Part shown: one piece after another, positions 1 through 8,474 of the stretch
Numbering within the stretch: position 1 is the first letter of the stretch
How the letters are laid out: each line of letters begins with the position of its first letter
NCBI RefSeq assembly: GCF_030815485.1
Contig: NZ_JAUSWV010000002.1
Coordinates: 4,960,001-5,024,000 of the forward strand
Source: Streptomyces rishiriensis
GTDB lineage: Bacteria; Actinomycetota; Actinomycetes; Streptomycetales; Streptomycetaceae
Length of the DNA: 64,000 bases
Reading direction: 5' to 3'
Translations under genes and position numbers: made by a program
The notes under the pieces: model-generated
The model's input: the letters and a program-made list of their open reading frames with translations, nothing else
The model's database searches: none
Told to the model about the DNA's origin: nothing

Positions 1-111
1 CAGCAGCACGCCTTGCGCCGCAGCGGTCTCGCGCGCGTCCACGGCCATCAGCCCGACGAGTCTCGGTACACGCACTCCGGGTGTCTTGGGCGATATGAAC
101 ACAGATGTCAC
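1..111 (-). CDS. PASTA-domain protein, N-terminal 37 residues only
   Basis: This is a partial gene running off the left edge. A GTG at 111 opens a frame of 37 codons that is still open at base 1. After about 13 residues it reads VRVPRLVGLMAVDA followed by an Ala/Gln/Gly stretch, which fits the opening of a PASTA repeat (VPxLVG, then a helix, then a conserved Gly). PASTA repeats are small extracellular or cytoplasmic modules best known from penicillin-binding proteins and Ser/Thr kinases. No membrane segment is visible in the part present. A G-rich ribosome-binding site (TGGGG) lies just upstream. Only the family can be suggested, and the remainder lies outside the window. Confidence 0.6.
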   Translation of the reverse strand, partial: MTSVFISPKTPGVRVPRLVGLMAVDARETAAAQGVLL

Positions 112-222
112 CCCCAGTGGTACTCGAAGGGTAACCGCGCAGGGGTGCCGTCCGGAAGCGTCAGGTGTCTTTCCGTAGCCAACAACTACGCAAGGTGACA
201 GCTGGGTTGTGGGCGGCCGGAG

Positions 223-729
223 TCACCACGCGAGCCGGTAGCAGCGCCCCTCCCGCTTCGACTCCGGCGCCGTGAAGACCTCCGCGAGCCGCATGCCCAG
301 CCGCTCGGTGACGGCGATGGACCGCGCGTTGCGCGGGTCGACCACGGCCACCACGCCCGGCACTCCGGCCGCCCGCACCCGCTCCAGCGTCATCTGTGCG
401 GCCGCCGTCACATATCCCTGCCCCCAGTGCTCCCGCCCGAGCCGCCAGCCGATCTCGATCTCGCCCTTGGGGCCCCACTCCCGCGGCCACGGCTGGGCGC
501 CCGTGAACCCGATGACGCGGTCGTCCCGGTCCAGCATCGTCCACAGACAGAAGCCGTGCTCGGCGTCGTGACGGCGCTGGCGGGCGGTGAGCTCCTCGTA
601 GGCGGACAGCTCCGCGGACCTGCCGCCGTGGAACTCCATCACGTCCGGGTCGTCGAAGACCCGGTGCCAGGTGACAGCGTCCTCGTCCGTGGGGACACGC
701 AGCCGTACTACGGGGAGAGCTCGGTTCAC
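223..729 (-). CDS. GNAT family N-acetyltransferase
   Basis: A 168-residue single-domain acetyltransferase, likely transferring an acetyl group from acetyl-CoA to an amine; the substrate is unknown. The sequence has the RimJ/RimL-like GNAT layout: an N-terminal strand (LPVVRLRVPTDEDA), a central EIEIGWRLGREHWGQGYVT segment equivalent to acetyl-CoA-binding motif A, and a late 'NARSIAVTERLGM' motif B. The GTG at 729 was chosen because a good AAGGG ribosome-binding site precedes it. Longer versions of the frame would run into the divergent reductase gene starting at 827. The 97-bp gap between the two starts must hold both promoters. Confidence 0.85.
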   Translation of the reverse strand: MNRALPVVRLRVPTDEDAVTWHRVFDDPDVMEFHGGRSAELSAYEELTARQRRHDAEHGFCLWTMLDRDDRVIGFTGAQPWPREWGPKGEIEIGWRLGREHWGQGYVTAAAQMTLERVRAAGVPGVVAVVDPRNARSIAVTERLGMRLAEVFTAPESKREGRCYRLAW

Positions 730-826
730 GGGGCAGCCCTTCAGCCGGGTGATCAATTCTGCTGAATAGACTGCCCATGTCCAGTGCCGGTCGGCACGAA
801 GATTCCGAACTTGGGGAGATCCCGCC

Positions 827-2122
827 GTGACCGTCGTGAACGAGCTCCTCTCCGAAAACACCGCCGATGTGATCGTCGTCGGCGCGGGGCCGAGCGGCTC
901 CACGACCGCGTACTACCTCGCCAAGGCCGGACTCGACGTACTCCTCCTGGAGAAGACCGAGTTCCCGCGCGAGAAGGTCTGCGGCGATGGCCTGACCCCG
1001 CGAGCCACCAAGCAGCTCGTGGCCATGGGTATCGACATCTCCGAGGAGGCAGGCTGGCTGCGCAACAAGGGCCTGCGCATCATCGGCGGGGGCGTCCGCC
1101 TTCAGCTGGACTGGCCGGATCTCGCCTCCTTCCCCGACTACGGACTCGTCCGCAAGCGCGACGACTTCGACGAGCAGCTCGCCCGCCAGGCCCAGAAGGC
1201 GGGCGCCCGCCTCTACGAACGCTGCAACGTCGGCGCCCCGATCGTCGACGACCGCACCGGCCGCATCATCGGTGTGCACGCCAAGCTGGGCGAGGAGAAA
1301 CGCGAAGTCACCTTCCGCGCCCCGCTCGTGGTGGCGGCCGACGGCAACTCCAGCCGCCTCTCGCTGGCGATGGGCCTGCACCGCCGCGAGGACCGTCCCA
1401 TGGGCGTCGCGGTCCGCACCTACTTCACCTCCCCGCGCCACGAGGACGACTACCTGGAGTCCTGGCTGGAGCTGTGGGACCGCCGGGGCCCGGGTGAGGA
1501 CCGTCTGCTGCCCGGGTACGGCTGGATCTTCGGAATGGGCGACGGGACGTCGAACGTCGGCCTGGGCGTGCTGAACACCTCCGACTCCTTCAAGGAACTC
1601 GACTGGCGTGAGGTCCTCAAGGCCTGGTGCGCGTCCATGCCGGAGGACTGGGGTTACACCCCCGAAAACATGACCGGCCCGATCCGCGGCGCCGCCCTGC
1701 CCATGGCCTTCAACCGCAAGCCCCACTACACCAAGGGCCTGCTGCTGGTCGGCGACGCCGGCGGTCTGGTGAACCCCTTCAACGGCGAGGGCATCGCCTA
1801 CGCCATGGAGTCCGGGCAGATCGTCGCCGACGTCATCGTCCAGGCCCACGCCCGCGCCACCCCCGCCCAGCGTGAACTGGCCCTCCAGCGCTACCCGCAG
1901 GTCCTCGCGGACACCTACGGCGGCTACTACACGCTGGGCCGTGCCTTCGTGAAGCTCATCGGCAACCCGAAGGTCATGAAGATCGCGACCCAGCGCGGCC
2001 TGACCCATCCCCTGCTGATGAAGTTCACCCTCAAGATGCTCGCCAACCTGACGGACCCCACGGGCGGTGACGCGATGGACCGCATCATCAACGGCCTGAG
2101 CAAGGTGGCCCCGAAGGCCTGA
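827..2122 (+). CDS. Geranylgeranyl reductase family FAD-dependent oxidoreductase
   Basis: A 431-residue flavoprotein of the geranylgeranyl reductase family, which hydrogenates isoprenoid double bonds. It has an N-terminal Rossmann FAD motif (GAGPSGS, about residues 19-25), the family PREKVCGDGL segment (about 47-56) and the second FAD motif, LLLVGDAGGLVNPFNGEG, near residue 305. GTG start at 827 with GGGGAGA seven bases upstream. Actinobacterial menaquinones have partly saturated side chains, and the mycobacterial enzyme MenJ that does this is of this family. Its position just before nuo makes a similar role attractive, but that is inference; reduction of other polyprenyl lipids is possible. 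Confidence 0.88.
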   Translation: MTVVNELLSENTADVIVVGAGPSGSTTAYYLAKAGLDVLLLEKTEFPREKVCGDGLTPRATKQLVAMGIDISEEAGWLRNKGLRIIGGGVRLQLDWPDLASFPDYGLVRKRDDFDEQLARQAQKAGARLYERCNVGAPIVDDRTGRIIGVHAKLGEEKREVTFRAPLVVAADGNSSRLSLAMGLHRREDRPMGVAVRTYFTSPRHEDDYLESWLELWDRRGPGEDRLLPGYGWIFGMGDGTSNVGLGVLNTSDSFKELDWREVLKAWCASMPEDWGYTPENMTGPIRGAALPMAFNRKPHYTKGLLLVGDAGGLVNPFNGEGIAYAMESGQIVADVIVQAHARATPAQRELALQRYPQVLADTYGGYYTLGRAFVKLIGNPKVMKIATQRGLTHPLLMKFTLKMLANLTDPTGGDAMDRIINGLSKVAPKA

Positions 2123-2201
2123 CCACGGCTGGACCCGCTCCAGAACGCGAGCCCCGGCGGCCCGGCGCGAAGACCCCTTCCCGCCGGCCCGCCACCCCCC
2201 C

Positions 2202-2222
2202 CGGCCCGCCTTCACCGGGCCG
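2202..2222 (+). terminator. Possible hairpin terminator after the reductase gene
   Basis: CGGCCC and GGGCCG form a 6-bp GC stem with a 9-base loop, 80 bases after the reductase stop. There is no U-tract, as is common in streptomycetes. In sequence this GC-rich, a short stem can arise by chance. Confidence 0.3.
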
Positions 2223-2250
2223 CAACCACGGCGTGCGCCGAAACCCGACC

Positions 2251-2310
2251 CGAACCCCGGCCCGAACCCCGGCCCGAACCCCGGCCCGAGGCCCGACCCG
2301 AGGCCCGCCC
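2251..2310. repeat. 12-bp tandem repeat, five units
   Basis: Three exact units of CGAACCCCGGCC are followed by two diverged units (CGAGGCCCGACC and CGAGGCCCGCCC). The array lies in the gene-free stretch after the reductase gene and is one of many short arrays in the window. Confidence 0.9.
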
Positions 2311-3057
2311 CCGGGTCCCCGCCTCGGTCCTGAGTGCTTGGGATCCGCTCCAGGCTCCATCGAGCCCTGCGCCCACATGCAACGGCCAGGGCCGAAGCCA
2401 TGGCCACGACCGAAGCCACGGCCAGCGACAGGAGCCACGGGCGCCGCTACCGCCACGGCCCGACCGAGCCGCTGCGGCGCTGGATTGACGGTGTGTACGA
2501 CATGTCAGGACATTGTGCAGGGCGGGTGCCGCTGCCTCGGCCCGATCGGCGGTGCTGAGGGCGGCAGGCATGTCCACGGGACCCGACCGACGTGCCTTCG
2601 GGGGTCACGAGACCGACTGGACCGCCCGACCGCCCCGATGCGCACCTGGGGCGGCCCAGAGCCTCTACGCGCGTCGCGAGGGCGGCTGAAGACAGGCTGG
2701 GGCAGTCGGCGGCCTCTACGCCGCCCCTGAGGCGACTGGGGGCCTTTAGACGCTCCCCGGAGGCGCCCGGAGGCGCACGGAGGCGTCTGCACACGCGCCC
2801 GGAGGTGAACGGAGGCCTTTGCATGGCCCCGGAGGTGAACGGACGACCTCACACACGTGCCCCGGGCGCGACCCGAGGCCCTGAGCGTGTCCTGGAGGCG
2901 GCTGCTGGGCCCAGGCGCGTCAGGAAAACGGCGCGCGGACGGCGCGGACCTGCCGTACGCACCGGCCCGCCCGCACCGCCAGTGCCCGAAGGGCCGCTGC
3001 CCCCGAGCGGCTGCGGCCCTTGCGTGCGTGAGATGCCCTCAGGGGCACCTGGGGGTG

Positions 3058-3858
3058 TCAGAGCACCCGTACCGCGCCGGTCGGCGGGTCGTACGACAGC
3101 GGCTTCTCGGCCACACCGGTGGACGGGTTCTGCGCGCCGACGAACATGCCGTCGCCGACGTACACCGCCACGTGGTACGCGCTGCCCGCGCTTCCCCAGT
3201 AGAGGATGTCGCCCGGCAGCAGGTTGTCCAGCGAGACCTGGGTGCCGAAGGTCGACTGGTCCTGCGAGACGCGCGGCAGGTCGACGCCGACCTGCTTGAA
3301 GGCCGTCTGCATGAGACCCGAGCAGTCCCAGGAGTTGGGGCCGGTGCCGCCGGAGACGTAGGCGTCGCCGATCTGCGCCTTCACGAAGGCGATGACGGCC
3401 GCGGCCGAACCGGTCGCCGTGGAGCTGCTCGTGCTGTCGGAGCTGCTGCTCGAGGCCGTGGTGAGCGTTGTCCGCTCGGCGGCACGGGTGGCGCGCTCGG
3501 CGGCGGCCTTGCGGGCGGCCTCGGCCTTCTTCTTCGCCTCGGCCTTGGCGTGGGCGAGGTCCTTCTTGGCCTCCTTGGCGGCTGCGGCGGCGGCCGCGTC
3601 GCGCTCGGCCTGAAGCTGGTAGTTCGCCGCGGCCTGCTGCGTGGCCTGGGCGGACTGCGCGACCTGGGCGGCCAGGTCGCCCGTGAGGACGGGCAGTTCG
3701 AGCGTCTGGGTCACCGGCTCGGCGGCGTTGGCCGAGCCAGCTGCTGTGGCGACGGCCAGCGTGCCGAGGACACCACTGGCGACTCCGGCCCGCATCGCGA
3801 TCGTCGACGCGCTGCGGCGGGGTTTCCGGTGGCTGCGTATGTGAGCGGTGAGGGACAT
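3058..3858 (-). CDS. Secreted NlpC/P60 family peptidoglycan hydrolase
   Basis: A probable gamma-D-glutamyl-diamino-acid endopeptidase acting on cell-wall peptides outside the cell. From the ATG at 3858 (266 residues) it has a basic N-terminus and hydrophobic signal peptide ending near ANA, then a long Ala/Lys/Glu-rich stretch likely to be a coiled coil (about residues 60-130), a Ser/Thr linker, and a C-terminal NlpC/P60 domain. The catalytic Cys is in NSWDCSG (about C179) and the His in SAYHVAVYVG (about H229). An upstream ATG at 3888 in the same frame is an alternative start, because a GGAGGAG lies about 20 bases before 3858. The gene is divergent from nuoA. Confidence 0.88.
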   Translation of the reverse strand: MSLTAHIRSHRKPRRSASTIAMRAGVASGVLGTLAVATAAGSANAAEPVTQTLELPVLTGDLAAQVAQSAQATQQAAANYQLQAERDAAAAAAAKEAKKDLAHAKAEAKKKAEAARKAAAERATRAAERTTLTTASSSSSDSTSSSTATGSAAAVIAFVKAQIGDAYVSGGTGPNSWDCSGLMQTAFKQVGVDLPRVSQDQSTFGTQVSLDNLLPGDILYWGSAGSAYHVAVYVGDGMFVGAQNPSTGVAEKPLSYDPPTGAVRVL

Positions 3859-4456
3859 GGGTACAACCGGTATCAGGGGCTCCTCCATACCTTCAAGAAA
3901 CGTGTGCTGCGCCACAGTTGTTCAATGGGTGCCTCAAATTCCCTGTCCTGGGTTCTTTATTGACGCCGTAACGGACATTGCGGACGCAGGTGATCAAGCC
4001 TGTGATCATGGACTTTCATCGTTACGTCCGGATTGCCCGCCACCTACCACCGGTTGAGACCGTTGGCCAAGCCCGGTTCTTAGGCGCCCCTCACGGATGT
4101 GGCGGAGGTCACGGAACGGTCACCGCGGCGGCCGCGTCTCATGCGCCCGGCGCGATCTCCTCCGCTTGTGAACGCGTACACGCGTCCACACCTCGGCCCC
4201 GTCTCCCCCTGATGTGTGAACGCGCGCCACTATCAGGGCACCGCGCCCATCGCCAATTTGCATGCACGGGAACCCTCTTGATATGGAGATGGCCCTCGAT
4301 TCCTGCCGTGACGAGCGCAAAAGTCACTTCTTGTGATCACTCTGACGCTTCACGTATGAAGATCACTGTCGATATGACTTCATGATCCTTCGTCAGGTGG
4401 TGGAGATCACAAAGCTTGTGTAATACCCCGTGTCGCAGATCACAGAGCGGCGGGCA

Positions 4457-4462
4457 TAAGAT
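4457..4462 (+). promoter_or_regulatory. Candidate -10 element of the nuo promoter
   Basis: TAAGAT is close to the vegetative consensus and would place transcription start near 4469, giving a leader of about 130 bases before nuoA. No clear -35 is present at the usual distance, so the promoter may be activator-dependent or use another sigma factor. Confidence 0.4.
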
Positions 4463-4478
4463 GCGAGGCAGTTGGGCT

Positions 4479-4494
4479 TGTGACCTGCTTCACA
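4479..4494 (+). promoter_or_regulatory. Rex-type operator upstream of nuoA
   Basis: TGTGACCTGCTTCACA matches the streptomycete Rex consensus (TGTGAAC, three free bases, TTCACA) at 12 of 13 specified positions. It lies just downstream of the proposed -10, where a bound repressor would block transcription. Rex is the NADH/NAD+ sensor that releases DNA when NADH is high, and nuo is a known Rex target in the genus. The match is seen directly; occupancy is inferred. Confidence 0.72.
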
Positions 4495-4597
4495 TGTTCG
4501 CGATCTTCGCCGGGACGGGCGGGGTTCGCGGACCTGGGGGCGGGTGAGCCCCACGTCATCGCCAGCAGTCAGTGCCGACTGAGAGGAGCGAGGAGCG

Positions 4598-4957
4598 GTG
4601 AACGCGTATGCGCCCATCCTCGTACTGGGAGCCCTCGGGGCAGGCTTTGCGATCTTCTCCGTGGTCATGGCCACGCTGATCGGGCCGAAGCGGTACAACC
4701 GCGCCAAGCTCGAGGCCTACGAGTGCGGTATCGAGCCGACCCCCACGCCGGCCGGCGGCGGGCGCTTCCCCATCAAGTACTACCTGACGGCGATGCTCTT
4801 CATCGTCTTCGACATCGAGATCGTCTTCCTCTACCCCTGGGCCGTCACCTTCGACGCCCTGGGTGTTTTCGGGCTCGTGGAGATGTTGCTCTTCGTGCTC
4901 ACCGTCTTCGTCGCGTACGCGTACGTATGGCGGCGCGGCGGCCTGGAATGGGACTGA
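4598..4957 (+). CDS. nuoA: NADH-quinone oxidoreductase subunit A
   Basis: First gene of the complex I operon: 119 residues with three membrane helices (about 6-28, 60-84 and 88-112). The loop after helix 1 holds the family motif (YECGIEPT) and helix 2 contains FDIEIVFLYPW, whose acidic residues belong to the membrane charge chain near the quinone site. GTG start at 4598, with GAGAGGAG nine bases upstream. The stop is 13 bases before nuoB. Confidence 0.97.
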   Translation: MNAYAPILVLGALGAGFAIFSVVMATLIGPKRYNRAKLEAYECGIEPTPTPAGGGRFPIKYYLTAMLFIVFDIEIVFLYPWAVTFDALGVFGLVEMLLFVLTVFVAYAYVWRRGGLEWD

Positions 4958-4970
4958 GGGGCCTTTAGCC

Positions 4971-5525
4971 ATGGGACTCGAAGAAAAGCTGCCGAGCGGA
5001 TTCCTGCTGACCACCGTCGAGCAGGCCGCGGGCTGGGTGCGCAAGGCGTCCGTCTTCCCCGCCACGTTCGGCCTCGCCTGCTGTGCCATCGAGATGATGA
5101 CCACCGGTGCGGGCCGCTACGACCTGGCGCGCTTCGGTATGGAGGTCTTCCGGGGTTCACCCCGTCAGGCGGACCTCATGATCGTCGCCGGCCGGGTGAG
5201 CCAGAAGATGGCGCCGGTGCTCCGGCAGGTCTACGACCAGATGCCGAACCCCAAGTGGGTCATCTCCATGGGCGTGTGCGCCTCCTCCGGCGGCATGTTC
5301 AACAACTACGCGATCGTCCAGGGCGTCGATCACATCGTGCCCGTCGACATCTACCTCCCGGGCTGCCCACCGCGCCCCGAGATGCTGATGGACGCGATCC
5401 TCAAGCTCCACCACAAGATTCAGAACACCAAGCTCGGCGTGAACGCCGAGGAGGCGGCCCGCGAGGCGGAGGAAGCGGCGCTCAAGGCCCTGCCCATGAT
5501 CGAGATGAAGGGGCTGCTGCGGTGA
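4971..5525 (+). CDS. nuoB: NADH-quinone oxidoreductase subunit B
   Basis: A 184-residue peripheral subunit that carries the terminal iron-sulfur cluster N2, which passes electrons to menaquinone. All four cluster cysteines are present: adjacent C37 and C38 in GLACCAIEMM, C103 in GVCASSGG and C132 in LPGCPPRPE. The C-terminal 30 residues are a charged Ala/Glu-rich helix. ATG at 4971; in-frame codons further upstream overlap nuoA and were not used. The stop overlaps the nuoC start as GTGA. Confidence 0.97.
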   Translation: MGLEEKLPSGFLLTTVEQAAGWVRKASVFPATFGLACCAIEMMTTGAGRYDLARFGMEVFRGSPRQADLMIVAGRVSQKMAPVLRQVYDQMPNPKWVISMGVCASSGGMFNNYAIVQGVDHIVPVDIYLPGCPPRPEMLMDAILKLHHKIQNTKLGVNAEEAAREAEEAALKALPMIEMKGLLR

Positions 5526-6286
5526 GCGACGCAAACGGCACCCACGGCGCCGACGACTCCTCGAACGGGGTGAACCCCGAGAAGGATCTCTCCGCCTCCA
5601 ACCTCCCTGGCCAGCGCGGCCAAGGTGGTGAGGAGGTCCGCGTCCAGCGCGGGATGTTCGGCGCCAACAACGGTGGCGACACCTCCGGATACGGCGGCCT
5701 GGTCCGCTCCGTCCGGCTCCCGGGAGCGGCGAGCCGGCCCTACGGCGGCTGGTTCGACGAGGTCGCCGACGAACTCGAGGGCGCGCTGGAGGAGCAGGGT
5801 CTGCTCCCCGCCAACGCGATCGAGAAGACGGTCGTCGACCGCGATGAGCTCACCTTCCACATCGAACGCGAGCACCTGCTCCGTGTGGCGCGCACCCTGC
5901 GCGACGATCCGGCCCTGCGCTTCGAGCTCTGTACCGGCGTCAGCGCCGTGCACTACCCGAACGACAAGGGCCGTGAGCTGCACGCCGTCTACCACCTGCG
6001 CTCGATCACCCACAACCGGTTGATCCGGCTGGAGGTCAGCGCGCCGGACGCCGACCCGCACATCCCGTCCCTGGTCTCCGTCTATCCCACGAACGACTGG
6101 CACGAGCGCGAGACCTACGACTTCTTCGGGATCGTCTTCGACGGTCACCCGGCCCTGACGCGGATCATGATGCCGGACGACTGGCAGGGCCATCCGCAGC
6201 GCAAGGACTACCCCCTCGGCGGCATCCCCGTCGAGTACAAGGGCGCCCAGATCCCGGCTCCGGACCAGCGGAGGTCGTACTCATGA
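5522..6286 (+). CDS. nuoC: NADH-quinone oxidoreductase subunit C
   Basis: The 30-kDa subunit of the complex I quinone-module arm, 254 residues. The signature WHERETYDFFGI and the downstream DWQGHPQRKDYPLGG are intact. The first 60-70 residues are a Gly/Asn/Ser-rich extension without counterpart in short bacterial NuoC, after which the conserved domain begins. NuoC is separate from NuoD here, unlike the fused NuoCD of enteric bacteria. The start is the GTG overlapping the nuoB stop, and the end overlaps nuoD by ATGA. Confidence 0.95.
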   Translation: MSDANGTHGADDSSNGVNPEKDLSASNLPGQRGQGGEEVRVQRGMFGANNGGDTSGYGGLVRSVRLPGAASRPYGGWFDEVADELEGALEEQGLLPANAIEKTVVDRDELTFHIEREHLLRVARTLRDDPALRFELCTGVSAVHYPNDKGRELHAVYHLRSITHNRLIRLEVSAPDADPHIPSLVSVYPTNDWHERETYDFFGIVFDGHPALTRIMMPDDWQGHPQRKDYPLGGIPVEYKGAQIPAPDQRRSYS

Positions 6287-7605
6287 GCACGCAGTCAGCA
6301 TCCGCCCGTGAGACCACCGAGGGCGCTGTGTACACGGTCACCGGTGGCGACTGGGACGAGGTCGTCCAGTCCGCGACCCGGGCCGACGACGAGCGCATCA
6401 TCGTCAACATGGGCCCCCAGCACCCCTCCACTCACGGGGTGCTCCGCCTGATCCTGGAGATCGAGGGCGAGACGGTCACCGAGGCCCGCTGCGGCATCGG
6501 CTACCTCCACACCGGTATCGAGAAGAACCTCGAGTACCGCACGTGGACGCAGGGCACCACGTTCGTGACGCGCATGGACTACCTGACGTCGTTCTTCAAC
6601 GAGACCGCCTACTGTCTCGCCGTCGAGAAGCTCCTCGGCATCGAGGACCAGATCACCGAGCGAGCCAAGATCATCCGGGTGCTCCTGATGGAGCTGAACC
6701 GGATGTCCTCCCACCTGGTGTGCATCGCCACGGGCGGCATGGAACTCGGTGCCACCACGATCATGATCTACGGATTCCGTGATCGTGAAATGATTCTCGA
6801 CATCTACGAGCTCATCACGGGCCTGCGGATGAACCACGCGTACATCCGCCCCGGCGGACTCGCCCAGGACCTGCCGCCCGGCGCGGTGGACCAGATCCGC
6901 GAGTTCGTGAAGAAGATGAAGAAGAACTTCCCCGAGTACGACAAGCTCGCCACCGGGAACCCCATCTTCAAGGCCCGTATGCAGGACGTCGGCTATCTCG
7001 ACCTGGCCGGCTGCATGGCCCTCGGCGCCACCGGTCCGATCCTTCGGTCCACCGGCCTTCCGCACGACCTGCGCAAGGCGCAGCCGTACTGCGACTACGA
7101 GACGTACGACTTCGATGTCCCGACCGCCGACTCGTGCGACTCCTACGGCCGCTTCCTGGTCCGCCTGGAGGAGATGCGCCAGTCGCTCCGGATCGTCGAG
7201 CAGTGCCTGGACCGGCTGCAGCCCGGCCCTGTCATGGTCGCCGACCGCAAGATCGCCTGGCCCGCCCAGCTCGCCCTGGGCCCCGACGGTCTGGGCAACT
7301 CCCTGGACCACATCAAGAAGATCATGGGCACCTCCATGGAGGCCCTGATCCACCACTTCAAGCTGGTGACCGAAGGCTTCCGCGTCCCGCCGGGACAGGC
7401 GTACGCGGCCGTCGAGTCACCCAAGGGCGAACTCGGTGTGCACGCCGTCTCCGACGGAGGCACCCGCCCTTACCGGGTCCACTTCCGGGACCCGTCCTTC
7501 ACCAACCTTCAGGCCATGGCGGCGATGTGCGAGGGCGGCCAGGTCGCCGACGTCATCGTCGCCGTCGCCTCCATCGACCCCGTAATGGGAGGCGTCGACC
7601 GGTGA
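6283..7605 (+). CDS. nuoD: NADH-quinone oxidoreductase subunit D
   Basis: The 49-kDa subunit, 440 residues, which forms the quinone-binding cavity with NuoB. Hallmarks include MGPQHPSTHGVLRL near residue 45 (with the quinone-side His), GYLHTGIEKN, and the C-terminal DPVMGGVDR derived from the ancestral hydrogenase. The nickel-ligand cysteines of hydrogenases are absent, as expected for complex I. Four-base overlaps join it to nuoC and nuoE. Confidence 0.97.
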   Translation: MSTQSASARETTEGAVYTVTGGDWDEVVQSATRADDERIIVNMGPQHPSTHGVLRLILEIEGETVTEARCGIGYLHTGIEKNLEYRTWTQGTTFVTRMDYLTSFFNETAYCLAVEKLLGIEDQITERAKIIRVLLMELNRMSSHLVCIATGGMELGATTIMIYGFRDREMILDIYELITGLRMNHAYIRPGGLAQDLPPGAVDQIREFVKKMKKNFPEYDKLATGNPIFKARMQDVGYLDLAGCMALGATGPILRSTGLPHDLRKAQPYCDYETYDFDVPTADSCDSYGRFLVRLEEMRQSLRIVEQCLDRLQPGPVMVADRKIAWPAQLALGPDGLGNSLDHIKKIMGTSMEALIHHFKLVTEGFRVPPGQAYAAVESPKGELGVHAVSDGGTRPYRVHFRDPSFTNLQAMAAMCEGGQVADVIVAVASIDPVMGGVDR

Positions 7606-8474
7606 CCACCTCTTCTTCCGAGCGGGGCGTCAGCCTGGGTATGCCCGAACTGCCCGCGCCCGCCTACCCGGACGACGTCCGGGCCCGGCTGGAGGCGGAT
7701 GCGGGCGAGATCATCGCCCGCTATCCCGACTCCCGGTCCGCGCTCCTGCCGTTGCTGCATCTCGTGCAGTCGGAGGAGGGACACGTCACGCGCACCGGGA
7801 TGCAGTTCTGCGCGGACGTGCTGAAACTGACCACGGCGGAGGTCACCGCGGTCGCCACCTTCTACACCATGTACCGGCGCCGCCCCAGCGGCGACTACCA
7901 GGTGGGCGTCTGCACCAACACGCTGTGCGCGGTGATGGGCGGTGACGCGATCTTCGAACAGCTCCAGGAGCACCTGGGCATCGGCAACGGCGAGACCACC
8001 GACGACGGCAAGATCACCCTGGAGCACATCGAGTGCAACGCGGCCTGTGACTTCGCGCCGGTCGTGATGGTCAACTGGGAGTTCTTCGACAACCAGACCG
8101 TGCAGAGCGCGAAGCGCCTGGTGGACGACCTGCGGATCGGTCACACCGTCGCGCCGACGCGCGGTGCGCCGCTGTGCACCTTCAAGGAGACCGCCCGGAT
8201 CCTGGCGGGCTTCCCCGACGAGCGGGAGGGTGCCGTCGAGGCGAGCGGCAGTGCGGGACCGGCGTCGCTGGTGGGTCTTCGCCTGGCAAGGGGAGAGACC
8301 GCACCCGCGCGAGTGGTCCACCCGCGGGACGGCGGGCCGCACGACGAGCCGCAGGACCGGACGGTGCACGAGCCGTCGCCCAAGGAGCACCTGAGTTCGC
8401 ACGACGCGCCGCAGAACACATCGGCCTCCGACCCGGCTCACCCGGCAGGGCCTACCGCCGAGGAGGGGGAGTGA
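7602..8474 (+). CDS. nuoE: NADH-quinone oxidoreductase subunit E, with long C-terminal tail
   Basis: The 24-kDa thioredoxin-fold subunit of the NADH-oxidising module. It binds a [2Fe-2S] cluster through C104, C109, C145 and C149, all present in CTNTLC and IECNAAC. The family core ends near residue 205. A further 80 or so residues form a hydrophilic His/Pro/Ser/Glu-rich tail with no visible domain, making the protein 290 residues instead of the usual 160-200. The GTG start overlaps the nuoD stop; the long upstream in-frame extension is nuoD shadow. Confidence 0.95.
   Translation: MTTSSSERGVSLGMPELPAPAYPDDVRARLEADAGEIIARYPDSRSALLPLLHLVQSEEGHVTRTGMQFCADVLKLTTAEVTAVATFYTMYRRRPSGDYQVGVCTNTLCAVMGGDAIFEQLQEHLGIGNGETTDDGKITLEHIECNAACDFAPVVMVNWEFFDNQTVQSAKRLVDDLRIGHTVAPTRGAPLCTFKETARILAGFPDEREGAVEASGSAGPASLVGLRLARGETAPARVVHPRDGGPHDEPQDRTVHEPSPKEHLSSHDAPQNTSASDPAHPAGPTAEEGE

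Larger units (their letters stand above)
2123..3057. other. 935-bp gap with degenerate repeats and no convincing gene
   Basis: No open frame here has a recognisable domain; translations on both strands are Arg/Pro/Gly-rich shadow sequence. The left part contains a 12-bp tandem array (2251-2310). The right part (about 2720-2850) is full of GGAGGC and GGAGGTGAACGGA elements, the latter present twice. It may be a decayed gene or simply an expanded spacer between two convergent genes. I see no RNA gene in it. Confidence 0.6.
3859..4597. promoter_or_regulatory. Divergent regulatory region between the NlpC/P60 gene and nuoA
   Basis: This 739-bp region holds no convincing gene and is less GC-rich than its surroundings. 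It contains a nuo -10 candidate at 4457, a Rex-like operator at 4479, and repeated TGTGATC/GATCACA elements near 3990, 4001, 4331, 4405 and 4438. A related GATCACTG occurs near 4361. On the minus strand I looked for a cyclic-di-AMP (ydaO) riboswitch, often found before NlpC/P60 genes in this group, and did not find its conserved blocks. Confidence 0.7.

Noticed and set aside
161..2419. A 752-codon minus-strand open frame opposite the reductase gene
   Set aside because: Translation is Gly/Arg/Val/Asp-rich with no domain and mirrors the codon bias of the plus-strand reductase; it is a GC-frame shadow.
3916..4170. Possible cyclic-di-AMP riboswitch before the NlpC/P60 gene
   Set aside because: The conserved blocks found at 46719-46930 are absent, so the common association is not realised here as far as I can see.
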